DNA of 64,000 bases from the NCBI RefSeq assembly GCF_000067045.1, contig NC_010125.1:3264001-3328000 (forward strand). Direction: 5' to 3'. How positions within the stretch are numbered: position 1 is the first letter of the stretch; each line of letters opens with the position of its first letter. Under the pieces are notes generated by a model. The model ran no database searches. It was not told where the DNA came from and saw nothing but the letters and a program-made list of their open reading frames with translations. Position numbers and translations under genes: made by a program. Below are positions 22,089 through 34,523 of the stretch, one piece after another. This stretch comes from Gluconacetobacter diazotrophicus PA1 5. Lineage in GTDB: Bacteria; Pseudomonadota; Alphaproteobacteria; Acetobacterales; Acetobacteraceae.

Positions 22089-23528
22089 ATGACCCTCAAC
22101 CTCAGCATTCCGCAGCAGCTTCATTCCGACTTCACGCCGCGGATCACCGTGATCGGCGTGGGCGGGGGCGGCACGAACGCGGTCGACAACATGATCCAGT
22201 CCCAGTTGCAGGGCGTGGAATTCGTCGTCGCGAATACCGACGCGCAACAATTGTCGCACAGCAAGGCCGACCGCCGCGTCCAGCTTGGCCCGCACCTGAC
22301 GCAGGGCCTGGGCGCGGGCGCCAAGCCCGAGATCGGGCGCGCGGCGGCCGAGGAAGCGGCCGATGAGCTGGCCCGCCACATGGACGGCGCGCACATGGTG
22401 TTCATCACCGCCGGCATGGGCGGCGGCACGGGCACGGGGGCGGCGCCGGTGATCGCGCGCATGGCGCGCGAACGCGGCATCCTGACCGTGGGCGTCGTCA
22501 CCAAGCCGTTTACCTTCGAGGGCGCGCGCCGGTCGAAATCCGCCGATGCCGGCATCGCGGAACTGCAGCAGTACGTCGATACGCTGATCGTCATCCCCAA
22601 CCAGAACCTGTTCCGCCTGGCCACCGAGCGGACGAGCTGGAAGGACGCGTTCAAGATGGCCGACAACGTCCTGTACATGGGCGTACGCGGCGTGACCGAC
22701 CTGATGATGGCGCCGGGCCTGGTCAACCTGGATTTCGCCGACATCCGCACCGTCATGGCCGAAATGGGCAAGGCGATGATGGGCACCGGCGAGGCCGATG
22801 GCGACAACCGCGCCATTTCCGCGGCCGAGGACGCGATTTCCAACCCGCTGCTGGAAGACACGTCGATGGCCGGCGCGCGCGGCCTGCTGATCAACATCAC
22901 CGGCGGCGAGGACATGACGCTGTACGAAGTCGATCAGGCCGCCAACCGCATCCGCGAGGAAGTGGCCGACGACGCGAACATCATCTTCGGCTCGGCGATC
23001 GACGAATCGCTGAACGGGCGCATCCGGGTGTCGGTCGTCGCCACCGGCATCGACACCCCGCCGGTCCGCGTTGCCGAACCGGTGCAGGCCGAAGCCGCCC
23101 CCCAACCGGACGCGGCAACGGACCGCGCCTCGGTGCAGGAAGCCGTGGCGCCCGATCCGGCAGCGGCCCATGCCGGGGGGCAGCCCGCCCCGCGCCACCC
23201 CACCCCGAACTTCATGAACACCGGGCCCGTGCCCGCGCCGTCGCCCCATTCCACGCCGCAGCACGTGGCGCCGGGCGCCCGGCCCTCGCCCCGCTCGCCG
23301 CTGTTCTCGGAACCGCCGCGCCCGCAGGACGCATCGCCGGCCGGCCAGCGGGGCAACAGCCTGTTCAACATCGTCACCGGCGTGCTGCGCCGCGGGGCCG
23401 CCCCCGCGCCGGCCCCCCAGCGTGCCGAGCCCGTGCTGCCGGAACAGGAGCCCACCGCCACCGTCCGCCAGGCCACGGCCGACGAGGTCGGTCTGGACAT
23501 CCCGGCCTTCCTGCGCCGCCAGTCCTGA
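22089..23528 (+). CDS. ftsZ: Cell division GTPase FtsZ
   Basis: Tubulin-like GTPase that forms the Z-ring. The tubulin signature [10 protein letters not shown] is at about residues 110-119, and the T7-loop region follows in the core (to ~320). A ~140-residue Pro/Ala/His-rich linker separates the core from the C-terminal peptide [10 protein letters not shown], which binds FtsA and other partners. 479 residues, long for FtsZ because of the linker. A GGGAG ribosome site precedes the ATG. The 80-bp gap from ftsA may hold an internal promoter, but I see no convincing boxes. Confidence 0.97.
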   Translation: MTLNLSIPQQLHSDFTPRITVIGVGGGGTNAVDNMIQSQLQGVEFVVANTDAQQLSHSKADRRVQLGPHLTQGLGAGAKPEIGRAAAEEAADELARHMDGAHMVFITAGMGGGTGTGAAPVIARMARERGILTVGVVTKPFTFEGARRSKSADAGIAELQQYVDTLIVIPNQNLFRLATERTSWKDAFKMADNVLYMGVRGVTDLMMAPGLVNLDFADIRTVMAEMGKAMMGTGEADGDNRAISAAEDAISNPLLEDTSMAGARGLLINITGGEDMTLYEVDQAANRIREEVADDANIIFGSAIDESLNGRIRVSVVATGIDTPPVRVAEPVQAEAAPQPDAATDRASVQEAVAPDPAAAHAGGQPAPRHPTPNFMNTGPVPAPSPHSTPQHVAPGARPSPRSPLFSEPPRPQDASPAGQRGNSLFNIVTGVLRRGAAPAPAPQRAEPVLPEQEPTATVRQATADEVGLDIPAFLRRQS

Positions 23529-23562
23529 CAGCAGCAGCCGGCGCCGGTCCTGATGGCGATCC

Positions 23563-23594
23563 GCCACGATGCCCCAGGCATCGTGGCTTTTTTT
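23563..23594 (+). terminator. Intrinsic terminator after ftsZ
   Basis: A perfect 11-bp stem (GCCACGATGCC at 23563-23573 with GGCATCGTGGC at 23577-23587) with a 3-base loop is followed directly by seven T. This is the end of the dcw transcript and separates it from lpxC. Confidence 0.93.
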
Positions 23595-23725
23595 CATTTT
23601 GTTTCAGGTTCTTAACCCGTAACAGTCGGCAACAAACATTGACTCGCCTGTCCACCACCCCGACGCTACAAATTAGGCTGTCGTTCTTTTAGCGACTGAA
23701 TAAAGAACAACGCGAGGGACACGCG

Positions 23726-24751
23726 ATGGACGGTATGCTGGCAATTCCGGGGCATGATACTGTGTCCTCTGTCGGTGTATCTTCTGGCAGCGCCCCCTCG
23801 GGTGCCACCTCGTCCGGCAGCCCCGCCCCCGCGCGCGCGGCGGTACGCACGGCGCGGCAGCATACGCTGGGCAATTCCATTTCCTCCATCGGCGTCGGGC
23901 TGCATACCGGGCGGCGCATTCGCCTGACGCTGCATCCGGCGGCGGAAAATACCGGCATCGTCTTCCGGCGCACCGACCTGGACGACCGCACCATTCCGGC
24001 CCGGTTCGACCATGTCGTCGATACGCGGCTGAGCACCGTCATCGGCGATGCCACGGACCCCGCGCTGCGCATCGCCACCATCGAACATCTGATGTCCGCC
24101 CTGTCGGGAAGCGGCGTCGACAATGTGCTGATCGATGTCGACGGGCCGGAAATCCCGGTCTTCGACGGCTCGGCGGCCGATTTCATCTTCCTGCTGGATT
24201 GCGCGGGCCTGGCGGAACAGGCCGCCCCGCGCACCGCGATCGACGTCCTGCGCCCCGTTCGCGTGACCGAGGGTGACGCCTTCGCCGAACTGCGCCCGGG
24301 CCGCGAGGGCGGGTTGTCGCTGACCCTGTCCATCGACTTCCCCGCCGCCGCGATCGGCGAGCAGACGTTTGCGACCCGTCTGGACCGTCAGGGCTACCGT
24401 GCCGAAATCGCCAATTGTCGGACCTTCACCCTGCGCCAGGAAATCGAAGCCCTGCACCGGGCGGGCCTGGCGCGCGGCGGCTCGCTGGACAATGCGATCG
24501 TGGTGGACGGCGCCAGCGTTCTGAACCCGTCCGGCCTGCGCCGGCCCGACGAATTCGTCCGTCACAAGATGATCGACGCGGTGGGTGACCTGTACCTGGC
24601 CGGCGGCGCGATCAACGGCCTGTTCACCGGCCACAAATCCGGCCACGCGCTGAACAACCGGCTGCTGCGCGCGCTGTTCGCCGACCGTGCGGCCTGGCGC
24701 ATGCACACCCGCGCGCAGCGTGCCCAGGCCGCACTGCGTGCGGCGGCCTAG
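23726..24751 (+). CDS. lpxC: UDP-3-O-acyl-N-acetylglucosamine deacetylase
   Basis: Zinc enzyme that catalyses the committed step of lipid A synthesis. Zinc-ligand blocks TIEHLMSALSG and HKMIDAVGDLYL are present, along with GVGLHTGRRI and DGSAADF motifs of the two-domain LpxC fold. 341 residues, with a ~45-residue Ser/Ala-rich N-terminal extension. GAGGGA precedes the ATG. In the leader, GTTCTTT (23683-23689) and AAAGAAC (23702-23708) form a short inverted repeat that could be a weak hairpin. Separated from ftsZ by a terminator, so it has its own promoter. Confidence 0.95.
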   Translation: MDGMLAIPGHDTVSSVGVSSGSAPSGATSSGSPAPARAAVRTARQHTLGNSISSIGVGLHTGRRIRLTLHPAAENTGIVFRRTDLDDRTIPARFDHVVDTRLSTVIGDATDPALRIATIEHLMSALSGSGVDNVLIDVDGPEIPVFDGSAADFIFLLDCAGLAEQAAPRTAIDVLRPVRVTEGDAFAELRPGREGGLSLTLSIDFPAAAIGEQTFATRLDRQGYRAEIANCRTFTLRQEIEALHRAGLARGGSLDNAIVVDGASVLNPSGLRRPDEFVRHKMIDAVGDLYLAGGAINGLFTGHKSGHALNNRLLRALFADRAAWRMHTRAQRAQAALRAAA

Positions 24752-24752
24752 A

Positions 24753-24905
24753 GTCGGCCTGTAAACGCGCGCTGGTGGCGACCCGACGCGCATCCGCTGT
24801 GCTTCGATGCTCACGGCCGACACGGCCGCTTCGCTGCTCGCAGACACACGCCGGGCGTGCCGCTGCGCGGCACTCTCGCTCACCAGACCACGTTTCCAGG
24901 CCGGC
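24753..24905 (+). repeat. Palindromic repeat element, copy A
   Basis: About 153 bp lying directly after the lpxC stop. The left end reads GTCGGCCTGTAAACG and the right end CGTTTCCAGGCCGGC, imperfect inverted repeats of each other. It shares most of its length with copies B (26060-26217, inverted) and C (30060-30221). The interior contains a small palindrome around ACGGCCGACACGGCCG and the shared string GCTCGCAGACACACGCC. It contains no convincing reading frame and is too short for a transposase, so it is MITE- or REP-like. The rest of the gap to bamD (24906-25006) shows nothing recognisable. Confidence 0.85.
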
Positions 24906-25006
24906 TCTACCGGGCCGTATCACCCCGGATTGCATTGAAAACGACGCCATGGCCTTCACCACGGCCCGCCGCATGATATAAGGCAGACCGAACTGGAAGA
25001 GCCGGC

Positions 25007-25966
25007 ATGTCCCTGCGCAGAATTCGATATCATTTCGCTGACCGTTCGAACGGCCTCCGTGCCGCCCGATTCGCATCACTGGCCCTGATCCTGGCGGTGG
25101 CGGCCTGCGGCGGCGACAAGAAGGCGATCAACGACATGGAATCCCATGTCCCGCCTGTCGAAACGCTCTACAATAACGGCATCGACGCCCTGCGCGACCA
25201 GCGCTATGCCCTGGCCGCCGCGGAATTCGAGGTCCTGCAGCAGAATTATCCCTATTCCGGCTATGTCGCGAACGCACAGCTCATGGAAGGCTACGCGAAC
25301 TACCTGCAGGACAAATACGCCGACGCGGTGCAGCAGTTGGACCGCTTCCTGGAACTGCACCCGACCAGCGCCGACGCGGCCTATGCCTTCTACCTGCGGG
25401 CCCTGTGCTATTACGAGCAGGTGGCCGAGGTGCAGCGCGACCAGCAGGGCACGGTCGAGGCCATGAACGCGCTGGAAGAGGTGATCACCCGCTTCCCGCA
25501 ATCGCCCTATGCCCGCGATGCGCAATTGAAGGTCGATCTGTGCCGCGACCATCTGGCCGGCAAGGAAATGCTGGTCGGCCGGTTCTACGAGGAACAGCGG
25601 AATTACGAAGGCGCGGTCAACCGCTACCAGCGCGTGGTGCAGGATTTCCAGACCACCAACCACGTGCCCGAGGCGCTGGAGCGTCTGGTCGAGGTGTATC
25701 TGGATCTGGGCCTGACGGACCAGGCGCGCCGCACGGCCTCGGTGCTGTCCTATAACTATCCGGGCAGCAAATGGTACCGCTTCAGCTACAACATGCTGCG
25801 CAGCAAGAACCTGCTGGACCCCCACGCCCCGCTGCCCGGCTCGGTCCCCGACACCACGCCGGCCACGCCCGTTGACGACACGCACGCGAAAAATGCCCCG
25901 CCGCCGCCCGGCGCCACGCCGGCCAGACGCGGCTTCTTCTCGCGCATGTGGCACTCGGTCTTCTAA
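25007..25966 (+). CDS. bamD: Outer membrane assembly lipoprotein BamD
   Basis: Essential TPR lipoprotein of the BAM complex that folds outer-membrane beta-barrels. The lipobox LAVAAC places the acylated cysteine at residue 34. TPR-like repeats follow from YNNGIDALRDQRYALAAAEFEVL through residue ~250, with the family block YPYSGYVANAQLMEGYANY. A Pro/Ala-rich tail closes the protein (319 residues). GGAAGAGCC precedes the ATG. Flanked on both sides by the palindromic repeat, so probably transcribed alone or with lpxC. Confidence 0.94.
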   Translation: MSLRRIRYHFADRSNGLRAARFASLALILAVAACGGDKKAINDMESHVPPVETLYNNGIDALRDQRYALAAAEFEVLQQNYPYSGYVANAQLMEGYANYLQDKYADAVQQLDRFLELHPTSADAAYAFYLRALCYYEQVAEVQRDQQGTVEAMNALEEVITRFPQSPYARDAQLKVDLCRDHLAGKEMLVGRFYEEQRNYEGAVNRYQRVVQDFQTTNHVPEALERLVEVYLDLGLTDQARRTASVLSYNYPGSKWYRFSYNMLRSKNLLDPHAPLPGSVPDTTPATPVDDTHAKNAPPPPGATPARRGFFSRMWHSVF

Positions 25967-26008
25967 GCGCCTGTCCGGAAGCATAGGCCGGTGAACAAGA
26001 ACGGAACT

Positions 26009-26049
26009 CAGGAAACGCGCCTCGGATTGCCGCCGGCGCGCGTTTACGG
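26009..26049 (-). repeat. Palindromic repeat element, terminal fragment D
   Basis: About 41 bp after bamD that closely match the right-hand ~42 bp of copy B (26170-26211), including CGGCGCGCGTTTACGG. It is one end of the element without its partner and lies 10 bp from the left end of copy B. This suggests a nested or decayed insertion. Confidence 0.7.
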
Positions 26050-26059
26050 TGTTCCAGGC

Positions 26060-26217
26060 GTCCGCCCGGAAACGTGGGCTGACGAGCGAGAGCGGAACGC
26101 AGTGGAGCGCCCGGCGTGCGTTTCCGAGCACCGGAGCGGAGCGGCCTTGTGGGCCGTGAGCACCGGAGCACAGGAAAGGCGCCTCGGATCGCCGCCAGCG
26201 CGCGTTTACGGGCGGAC
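26060..26217 (-). repeat. Palindromic repeat element, copy B
   Basis: About 158 bp, in opposite orientation to copies A and C. The ends GTCCGCCCGGAAACG (26060-26074) and CGTTTACGGGCGGAC (26203-26217) are inverted repeats with one mismatch. The interior matches the reverse complement of copy A over most of its length. It ends only 6 bp before the recN start, so the recN 5' untranslated region is formed by this repeat. Confidence 0.85.
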
Positions 26218-26223
26218 GACGTT

Positions 26224-30221
<3,998 letters not shown>

Positions 30222-30404
30222 CGGGATCTGCGTTCCTCTCATCCCCGATTTCCCGCCATGCCTCGGCTGGCCTAAGGTGCTGGATTTGCGCTAGACTGCG
30301 CGGTGCATGAAATATTCTGTCGCCGGGGCCAGCCGTCCCCTTCCCCCGTCCGGGCCTGCCGCGCCGTGCGGGATGCATCGTGACGCGCGCGTAGGGGGCC
30401 GGTC

Positions 30405-31742
30405 GTGATTCTTCTGGCCGGCCTGATCGCCATCATCGCGCTGATCGCCGTCAGCATCCTGATCTCGCTGTCGGAAATCTCGTTCGCCGCCGCGCGTGAT
30501 GTCAGGCTGCGCACCCGGGCCGAGGCCGGGGACACCAGGGCGGTGAATTTCCTGCGCCTGCGCCGCAACAGCGGGCAGGTCATCACGGTGCTGCAGATCT
30601 GCCTGAACGCCGTCGGCGTGCTGGGCGGCGTCATCAGCAGCGAACTGATCACCCCGCCCCTGGCGCTGATCCTGCATTCGGCCGGCCTGGCGGCGGGGCT
30701 GGCGGCGGACGTGGCCTCCACCGCGTCCTTCCTGCTGGTGACGGGCCTGTTCGTGCTGTTCGCCGACCTGCTGCCCAAGCGGATCGCGATGAACGCGCCG
30801 GACCGCGTGGCGCTGGCCATCGGCTGGTTCCCCGCCATCGCCCTGCGGGTGCTGTTTCCCGCCGTCTGGATCTTCTCGAAAATCTCCGACGTCATCCTGC
30901 GCGCGCTGAGGATCCCGGCGGCCTCGGCCGTGGAACCGGTCACGCCCGAGGACCTGCGCGCGATCCTGGCCGCCGGCACCGCATCGGGAATCCTGCTGGA
31001 GCAGGAACACCAGATGATCCAGAACGTCCTGGGGTTGCAGGACCGGTCCGTGACCTCGGCCATGACCCCGCGCGACGAAATCGTCTTCCTCGACGTGCAG
31101 GAAAGCACCGAGAGCCAGCGCGACAAGGTCCGCGCCAAGCCCTATTCGCGCTATCCGCTGTGCAATGGCGGGCTGGACAACGTCATCGGCTCGATCCGCG
31201 CCGAGGACGTGCTGGCCGCCGTGGTCGAGGACGCGCCGACCGCCACCCCCGGCACGGTCCTGCCGGCCGCGCGCCAGATCTCGCGCATGCGGCGCGACGT
31301 GCTGTCGCTGCCCGATACGCTGAATCTGTGGGACACGCTGGCCCAGTTCGACACGCACGGCGCGGGCTTCGCGCTGATCGTGAACGAATACGGGCTGGTG
31401 GTCGGGCTGATCACGTTCAAGGACATCATGGGCGCGCTGATGGACGGCTTGGCCAACCCGTTCGAGGAACAGGCCATCGTGCGCCGCGACGAAAATTCGT
31501 GGCTGATCGACGGCGCGGCCCCGATCGGCGACGTGATCCGCGAACTCGGGATCGCGACGCTGCCCGACAGCCACAATTTCGATACGATCGGCGGCTTCAT
31601 CATGCACCGCCTGCGCCGCATGGCCCGCAAGGCCGACCGCGTCGAGGCCGCGAACTTCCTGTTCGAAGTGGTCGACGTCGAAGGCTTCCGCATCAATCAG
31701 CTCCTGGTCACGCGGCGCCCGAGGCGCGCCGAGGCCGACTGA
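30405..31742 (+). CDS. CorC/HlyC-family membrane protein (CNNM and CBS domains)
   Basis: Probable ion-transport-related protein of the UPF0053 family. An N-terminal CNNM/DUF21 membrane domain with four helices (roughly residues 1-25, 60-85, 100-130 and 138-160) precedes a CBS-domain pair (about 205-335) and a C-terminal CorC_HlyC domain. The GTG start has AGGGGG upstream. 445 residues is normal. Members are implicated in magnesium/cobalt export or resistance. The name haemolysin sometimes given to the family is not supported by anything here. Confidence 0.88.
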   Translation: MILLAGLIAIIALIAVSILISLSEISFAAARDVRLRTRAEAGDTRAVNFLRLRRNSGQVITVLQICLNAVGVLGGVISSELITPPLALILHSAGLAAGLAADVASTASFLLVTGLFVLFADLLPKRIAMNAPDRVALAIGWFPAIALRVLFPAVWIFSKISDVILRALRIPAASAVEPVTPEDLRAILAAGTASGILLEQEHQMIQNVLGLQDRSVTSAMTPRDEIVFLDVQESTESQRDKVRAKPYSRYPLCNGGLDNVIGSIRAEDVLAAVVEDAPTATPGTVLPAARQISRMRRDVLSLPDTLNLWDTLAQFDTHGAGFALIVNEYGLVVGLITFKDIMGALMDGLANPFEEQAIVRRDENSWLIDGAAPIGDVIRELGIATLPDSHNFDTIGGFIMHRLRRMARKADRVEAANFLFEVVDVEGFRINQLLVTRRPRRAEAD

Positions 31743-31850
31743 ATCCTGTCCGGAAAGACGCTTATCCTATCTAAAAATATGATTGATCCCGGCAAGTCGA
31801 ATGCCATCGCGTCGAATACGTTGCTGACGTGACAGGGAATATCCTTCGAT

Positions 31851-32759
31851 CTACCTGTCGAGCCAGGGGAGTCTCCGCGGCATGAAGCCCAATACCTCCA
31901 GGGCTTTCCGATTGCATGCACCCGTCAGGCTGTTCTGGTAATAGACGCTTTCCTCGCCCATCAGGCGCAGGGCCTCTTGCTCGCCCAGATCGGAGGGCGC
32001 CTCTGCTCCGATCCAGTTTGCGTAGGCCGGCAACCATTCGGCCATTTTTGTTGGCTGGCTATCGACGACGTTATAGAGCCCGGCTGCCGCCGTTAAAGCC
32101 GCCACGGTAGCCTGTGCGGCATCATCCACATGAATGAACGAAAATGTGCTGCTTCCTGCGCCGACAAGGGAGATTTCGCCCCGGGAAAGGTGCGTGCTGA
32201 ATGCACCATCCGGCCAGTACCAGGTTCCGGGTCCGTAGAAAAATCCATATCGCAGCCCTACACCTTCCATTGAATGCGCACCCAGGACCCGATTTTCCAA
32301 GTCCGCATACATACGGGCGCTCTCTCCGATATTGCCGGGCGCACCGATTCTCAGGGGCGATGCTTCCGTCGCCAGGCCGCCGTCACCGTCCAGATAGAAA
32401 CCGCAGGATTGCTGGATGTAGCGCCGTACCTGGCATGCATGAGCGGCATCAAACAGGTTGCCGCCACCTTCAAGACGCAGCTTACGGTCGGCGGGAAGGC
32501 GCCTGGGCAAATCGAAGGGACTGGCGGGAAGAGAGGTGAGCTGGTCAATCACCGCTTCCGGACGGATCTGCTCGAGAAGTGTGAACATGCCGGACCGGTC
32601 GAGCGCATCGCCCTTCACGGGACGGGCACCGAGCTTCTCGACGGCCTTGAGGCTCTCGGGGCGGTGAGCCAGCCCCCAGACCTCGTGCCCTGCGTCTCGC
32701 AGACGCGTCATCAGCGGACGGCCCAGCGCTCCGCTGGCACCGGCGACAAGAACTTTCAT
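31851..32759 (-). CDS. NAD(P)-binding epimerase/dehydratase-like protein (extended SDR)
   Basis: A Rossmann-fold short-chain dehydrogenase of the extended or atypical type. The cofactor motif GASGALG lies at residues 7-13 from the chosen ATG, and YADLENRVL takes the position where the catalytic Lys of YxxxK would sit, so an oxidoreductase or NmrA-like role is as likely as epimerase. I chose the ATG at 32759 because GGGGAA sits about 9 bases upstream; an ATG at 32774 is possible. Last gene of the Rrf2-cupin-SDR operon, 18 bp after the cupin. The substrate is unknown. Confidence 0.8.
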   Translation of the reverse strand: MKVLVAGASGALGRPLMTRLRDAGHEVWGLAHRPESLKAVEKLGARPVKGDALDRSGMFTLLEQIRPEAVIDQLTSLPASPFDLPRRLPADRKLRLEGGGNLFDAAHACQVRRYIQQSCGFYLDGDGGLATEASPLRIGAPGNIGESARMYADLENRVLGAHSMEGVGLRYGFFYGPGTWYWPDGAFSTHLSRGEISLVGAGSSTFSFIHVDDAAQATVAALTAAAGLYNVVDSQPTKMAEWLPAYANWIGAEAPSDLGEQEALRLMGEESVYYQNSLTGACNRKALEVLGFMPRRLPWLDR

Positions 32760-32777
32760 GGCCTGATTCCCCATGGG

Positions 32778-33167
32778 TCAGTGTACGGGAAAAACGAAGG
32801 GCGCCGTCTTGTCCTTGACAAAAAACGCAAGGAAACGGGCAGGCTCCGTCTGGCTGGCATTGCGCCCTACGAGATGAACGTCGTTCGGTCCTTCAAAGAA
32901 GGTCTGCCCTTCCTTCAGGGTGACGGGAGCGCCACCTTCGACCTGCATGGTGATGCTTCCCTTCAGCACGTAGACGAATACCGAAGCATTATGCCTGTGG
33001 ATCGGGTCCGAACCTCCGGGCGCATAGTCGACCGTCAGCATGGCGCCTTCCTTGCCGGGGATGCCTGGCAGATCATGGACGAGCAGGGGCGTGACCGTCG
33101 TCGCCGCAAGGAGGGGAGAGGCCCAGAGGCTTGCTGCCATAGCGGCAAGAGCGATGAACTTGCGCAT
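32778..33167 (-). CDS. Secreted cupin-domain protein
   Basis: 129 residues with a clear signal peptide (MRKFIALAAMAASLWASPLLAA). The remainder is one cupin barrel. The metal motif is HRH in PIHRHNASVF, but the Glu usually following it is absent. The second motif region is FEGPNDVHLVGRN with its His. Probably periplasmic; it could bind a metal or small ligand. Start chosen at the ATG that begins the signal peptide. Lies 35 bp after the Rrf2 gene and is presumably under its control. Confidence 0.82.
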   Translation of the reverse strand: MRKFIALAAMAASLWASPLLAATTVTPLLVHDLPGIPGKEGAMLTVDYAPGGSDPIHRHNASVFVYVLKGSITMQVEGGAPVTLKEGQTFFEGPNDVHLVGRNASQTEPARFLAFFVKDKTAPFVFPVH

Positions 33168-33202
33168 ATTCGATTGTCCTGTTGCAGGAGAATGGTCGCG
33201 GG

Positions 33203-33745
33203 TCAGGGCGTGTCCGGCCGTCTTCGTTGTCTGACCTTGCTGGTGCGGCGGGTCTGCACGCGTTCGTCGAACCACGATTGCGCGTCTCCCAGAAACGGAA
33301 GCGGCGCCTTGTCCCGAACGGATCTGGCCAGATCGGCGAGCGAGGTCCGAGCCAGTTCCTGCCGCATGGCCTGCTCGGCCCGCAGCATGACGGCGTGAAT
33401 GCCGCAAACGCCCTGCGTCGCCCATCGTGGCGGCCGCTCGTCGAACAGGGCGCAGCGTCTGCGGATTTCCTGACAGTTGAAAAGGCTCTTTCTGCCTTCA
33501 ACGGCGTCGACGACGGCCAGCACGCTGATGTCCTCGGCGGGTCTGGCCAGCCTGTATCCACCCCTCAACCCTTCGGAAGCTTCAAGAAGGCCGGCCTTTT
33601 CGAGCCTGGGAAGAAGCTTGGCGACAAACGCCGCGGGAATGTTCTGCAGGTCCGCCAGATCGAGGCTGCTGACAGGTTCGGGATTGCCGACGAGCCAGAG
33701 AAGGCTGTGCAGGACATATTCGGTGCTTGCGCCATAAAGTGACAT
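33203..33745 (-). CDS. Rrf2-family transcriptional regulator
   Basis: 180 residues with an N-terminal winged helix (LADLQNIPAAFVAKLLPRLEKAGLL, wing RGGYRLARP). Three cysteines (Cys91, Cys98, Cys114) lie where IscR and NsrR hold an iron-sulfur cluster. The spacing is C-x6-C-x15-C rather than C-x5-C-x5-C, so cluster binding is uncertain; a redox-thiol sensor is the alternative. A palindrome sits immediately before the start codon, which suggests autoregulation of this regulator-cupin-SDR operon. The C-terminal ~25 residues are basic and Arg/Lys-rich. Confidence 0.88.
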   Translation of the reverse strand: MSLYGASTEYVLHSLLWLVGNPEPVSSLDLADLQNIPAAFVAKLLPRLEKAGLLEASEGLRGGYRLARPAEDISVLAVVDAVEGRKSLFNCQEIRRRCALFDERPPRWATQGVCGIHAVMLRAEQAMRQELARTSLADLARSVRDKAPLPFLGDAQSWFDERVQTRRTSKVRQRRRPDTP

Positions 33746-33746
33746 A

Positions 33747-33773
33747 CGCGGACGTTATGAGTCCGCGTTATGA
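33747..33773. promoter_or_regulatory. Probable operator of the Rrf2 operon
   Basis: An inverted repeat CGCGGAC (33747-33753) / GTCCGCG (33761-33767) is separated by GTTATGA, and GTTATGA recurs at 33767-33773. It begins 2 bases upstream of the Rrf2 start codon, where binding would block transcription or initiation. The remaining non-coding stretch to 33899 shows nothing definite. Confidence 0.6.
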
Positions 33774-33899
33774 TTCGCAAGACCTGGAGGGACGAATCTG
33801 TCGTCCTGATGAGATTGCTTTTACGAGGGGCACAGGCGCGAAGTGGAACGCAGGAAACACACGGCGGATCGCTGGCAGCGGGGCTTTTGAAACAGCCTT

Positions 33900-34523
33900 T
33901 TAGGCATATTCGGGGATGCCGGACATACCGACGAATCCCGGCACCGTCCGCACCGCGCGCATCCAGCGCCGCAGCGCGGGGTAGAAGGCGTGGTCCACGC
34001 CCCAGTCGCGGCTGAGGGCGAAGGATGGGAACAGGGCGATATCGGCCACGCTGGGCGCGTCGCCCACGAACCAGGACCCGCCATCCAGCCGTCGATGGGC
34101 CATATGGTCCTCCATGATCCGCAGCGCGGCCTCGCCTTGCCGCTGTAGCGCGGCATCGGGTTCGCCGCCGCCGAACAGGCTGGCCCGCCGGGCCGCGATC
34201 GCGGGGCGCAGCGGGCCCGACGCGAAATGCAGCCAGTGCGCGACCTGCGCGAACGCACCTGGCTCGTCCGGCAACCAGTTTCCGCGCTTGTGCGCCAGCG
34301 CCAGCAGCACCGCGCCGGCACCGCAGATTTCCTGCCCCTCGATCCGCAGCACAGGCAGCAGCCCCGCCGGACTGACGGCACGAAAGGACGGGGAATCCTG
34401 CAGGCCGCCCGGCACCACATCCACCGCCACAATGCGTGCCTTCAGCCCCAGCAGCGAGAGGAACAGCCGGGCCCGATAGCACTCCTCGTCCAGTTCATCG
34501 TCATGCAGCACCAGCGCACTCAT
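33900..34523 (-). CDS. Glutathione S-transferase-like protein
   Basis: 207 residues with the two-domain GST layout. The N-terminal thioredoxin-like half carries SPAGLLPVLRIEG (the cis-proline region) and EICGAGAVLLAL. The helical C-terminal half carries FVGDAPSVADIALFP, including the N-capping Asp. No clear catalytic Ser/Cys/Tyr stands at the usual N-terminal place. GGAGG lies about 7 bases before the ATG at 34523, and the start overlaps the stop of the Rieske gene upstream (ATGA), so the two are coupled. In caffeine-degrading Pseudomonas a GST-like protein (NdmE) is a structural partner of a split Rieske demethylase. The same arrangement here suggests a partner role rather than detoxification. 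Confidence 0.85.
   Translation of the reverse strand: MSALVLHDDELDEECYRARLFLSLLGLKARIVAVDVVPGGLQDSPSFRAVSPAGLLPVLRIEGQEICGAGAVLLALAHKRGNWLPDEPGAFAQVAHWLHFASGPLRPAIAARRASLFGGGEPDAALQRQGEAALRIMEDHMAHRRLDGGSWFVGDAPSVADIALFPSFALSRDWGVDHAFYPALRRWMRAVRTVPGFVGMSGIPEYA

Noticed and set aside
24775-24981. Reading frames inside the palindromic repeats (also near 26000-26230 and 30116-30310)
   Set aside because: They follow the repeat in all copies, lack ribosome sites and are not conserved in frame between copies.
33840-33885. Possible decayed copy of the palindromic element
   Set aside because: CGCAGGAAACACACGGCGGA resembles fragment D only loosely and lacks the terminal CGTTTACGG; too weak to list.
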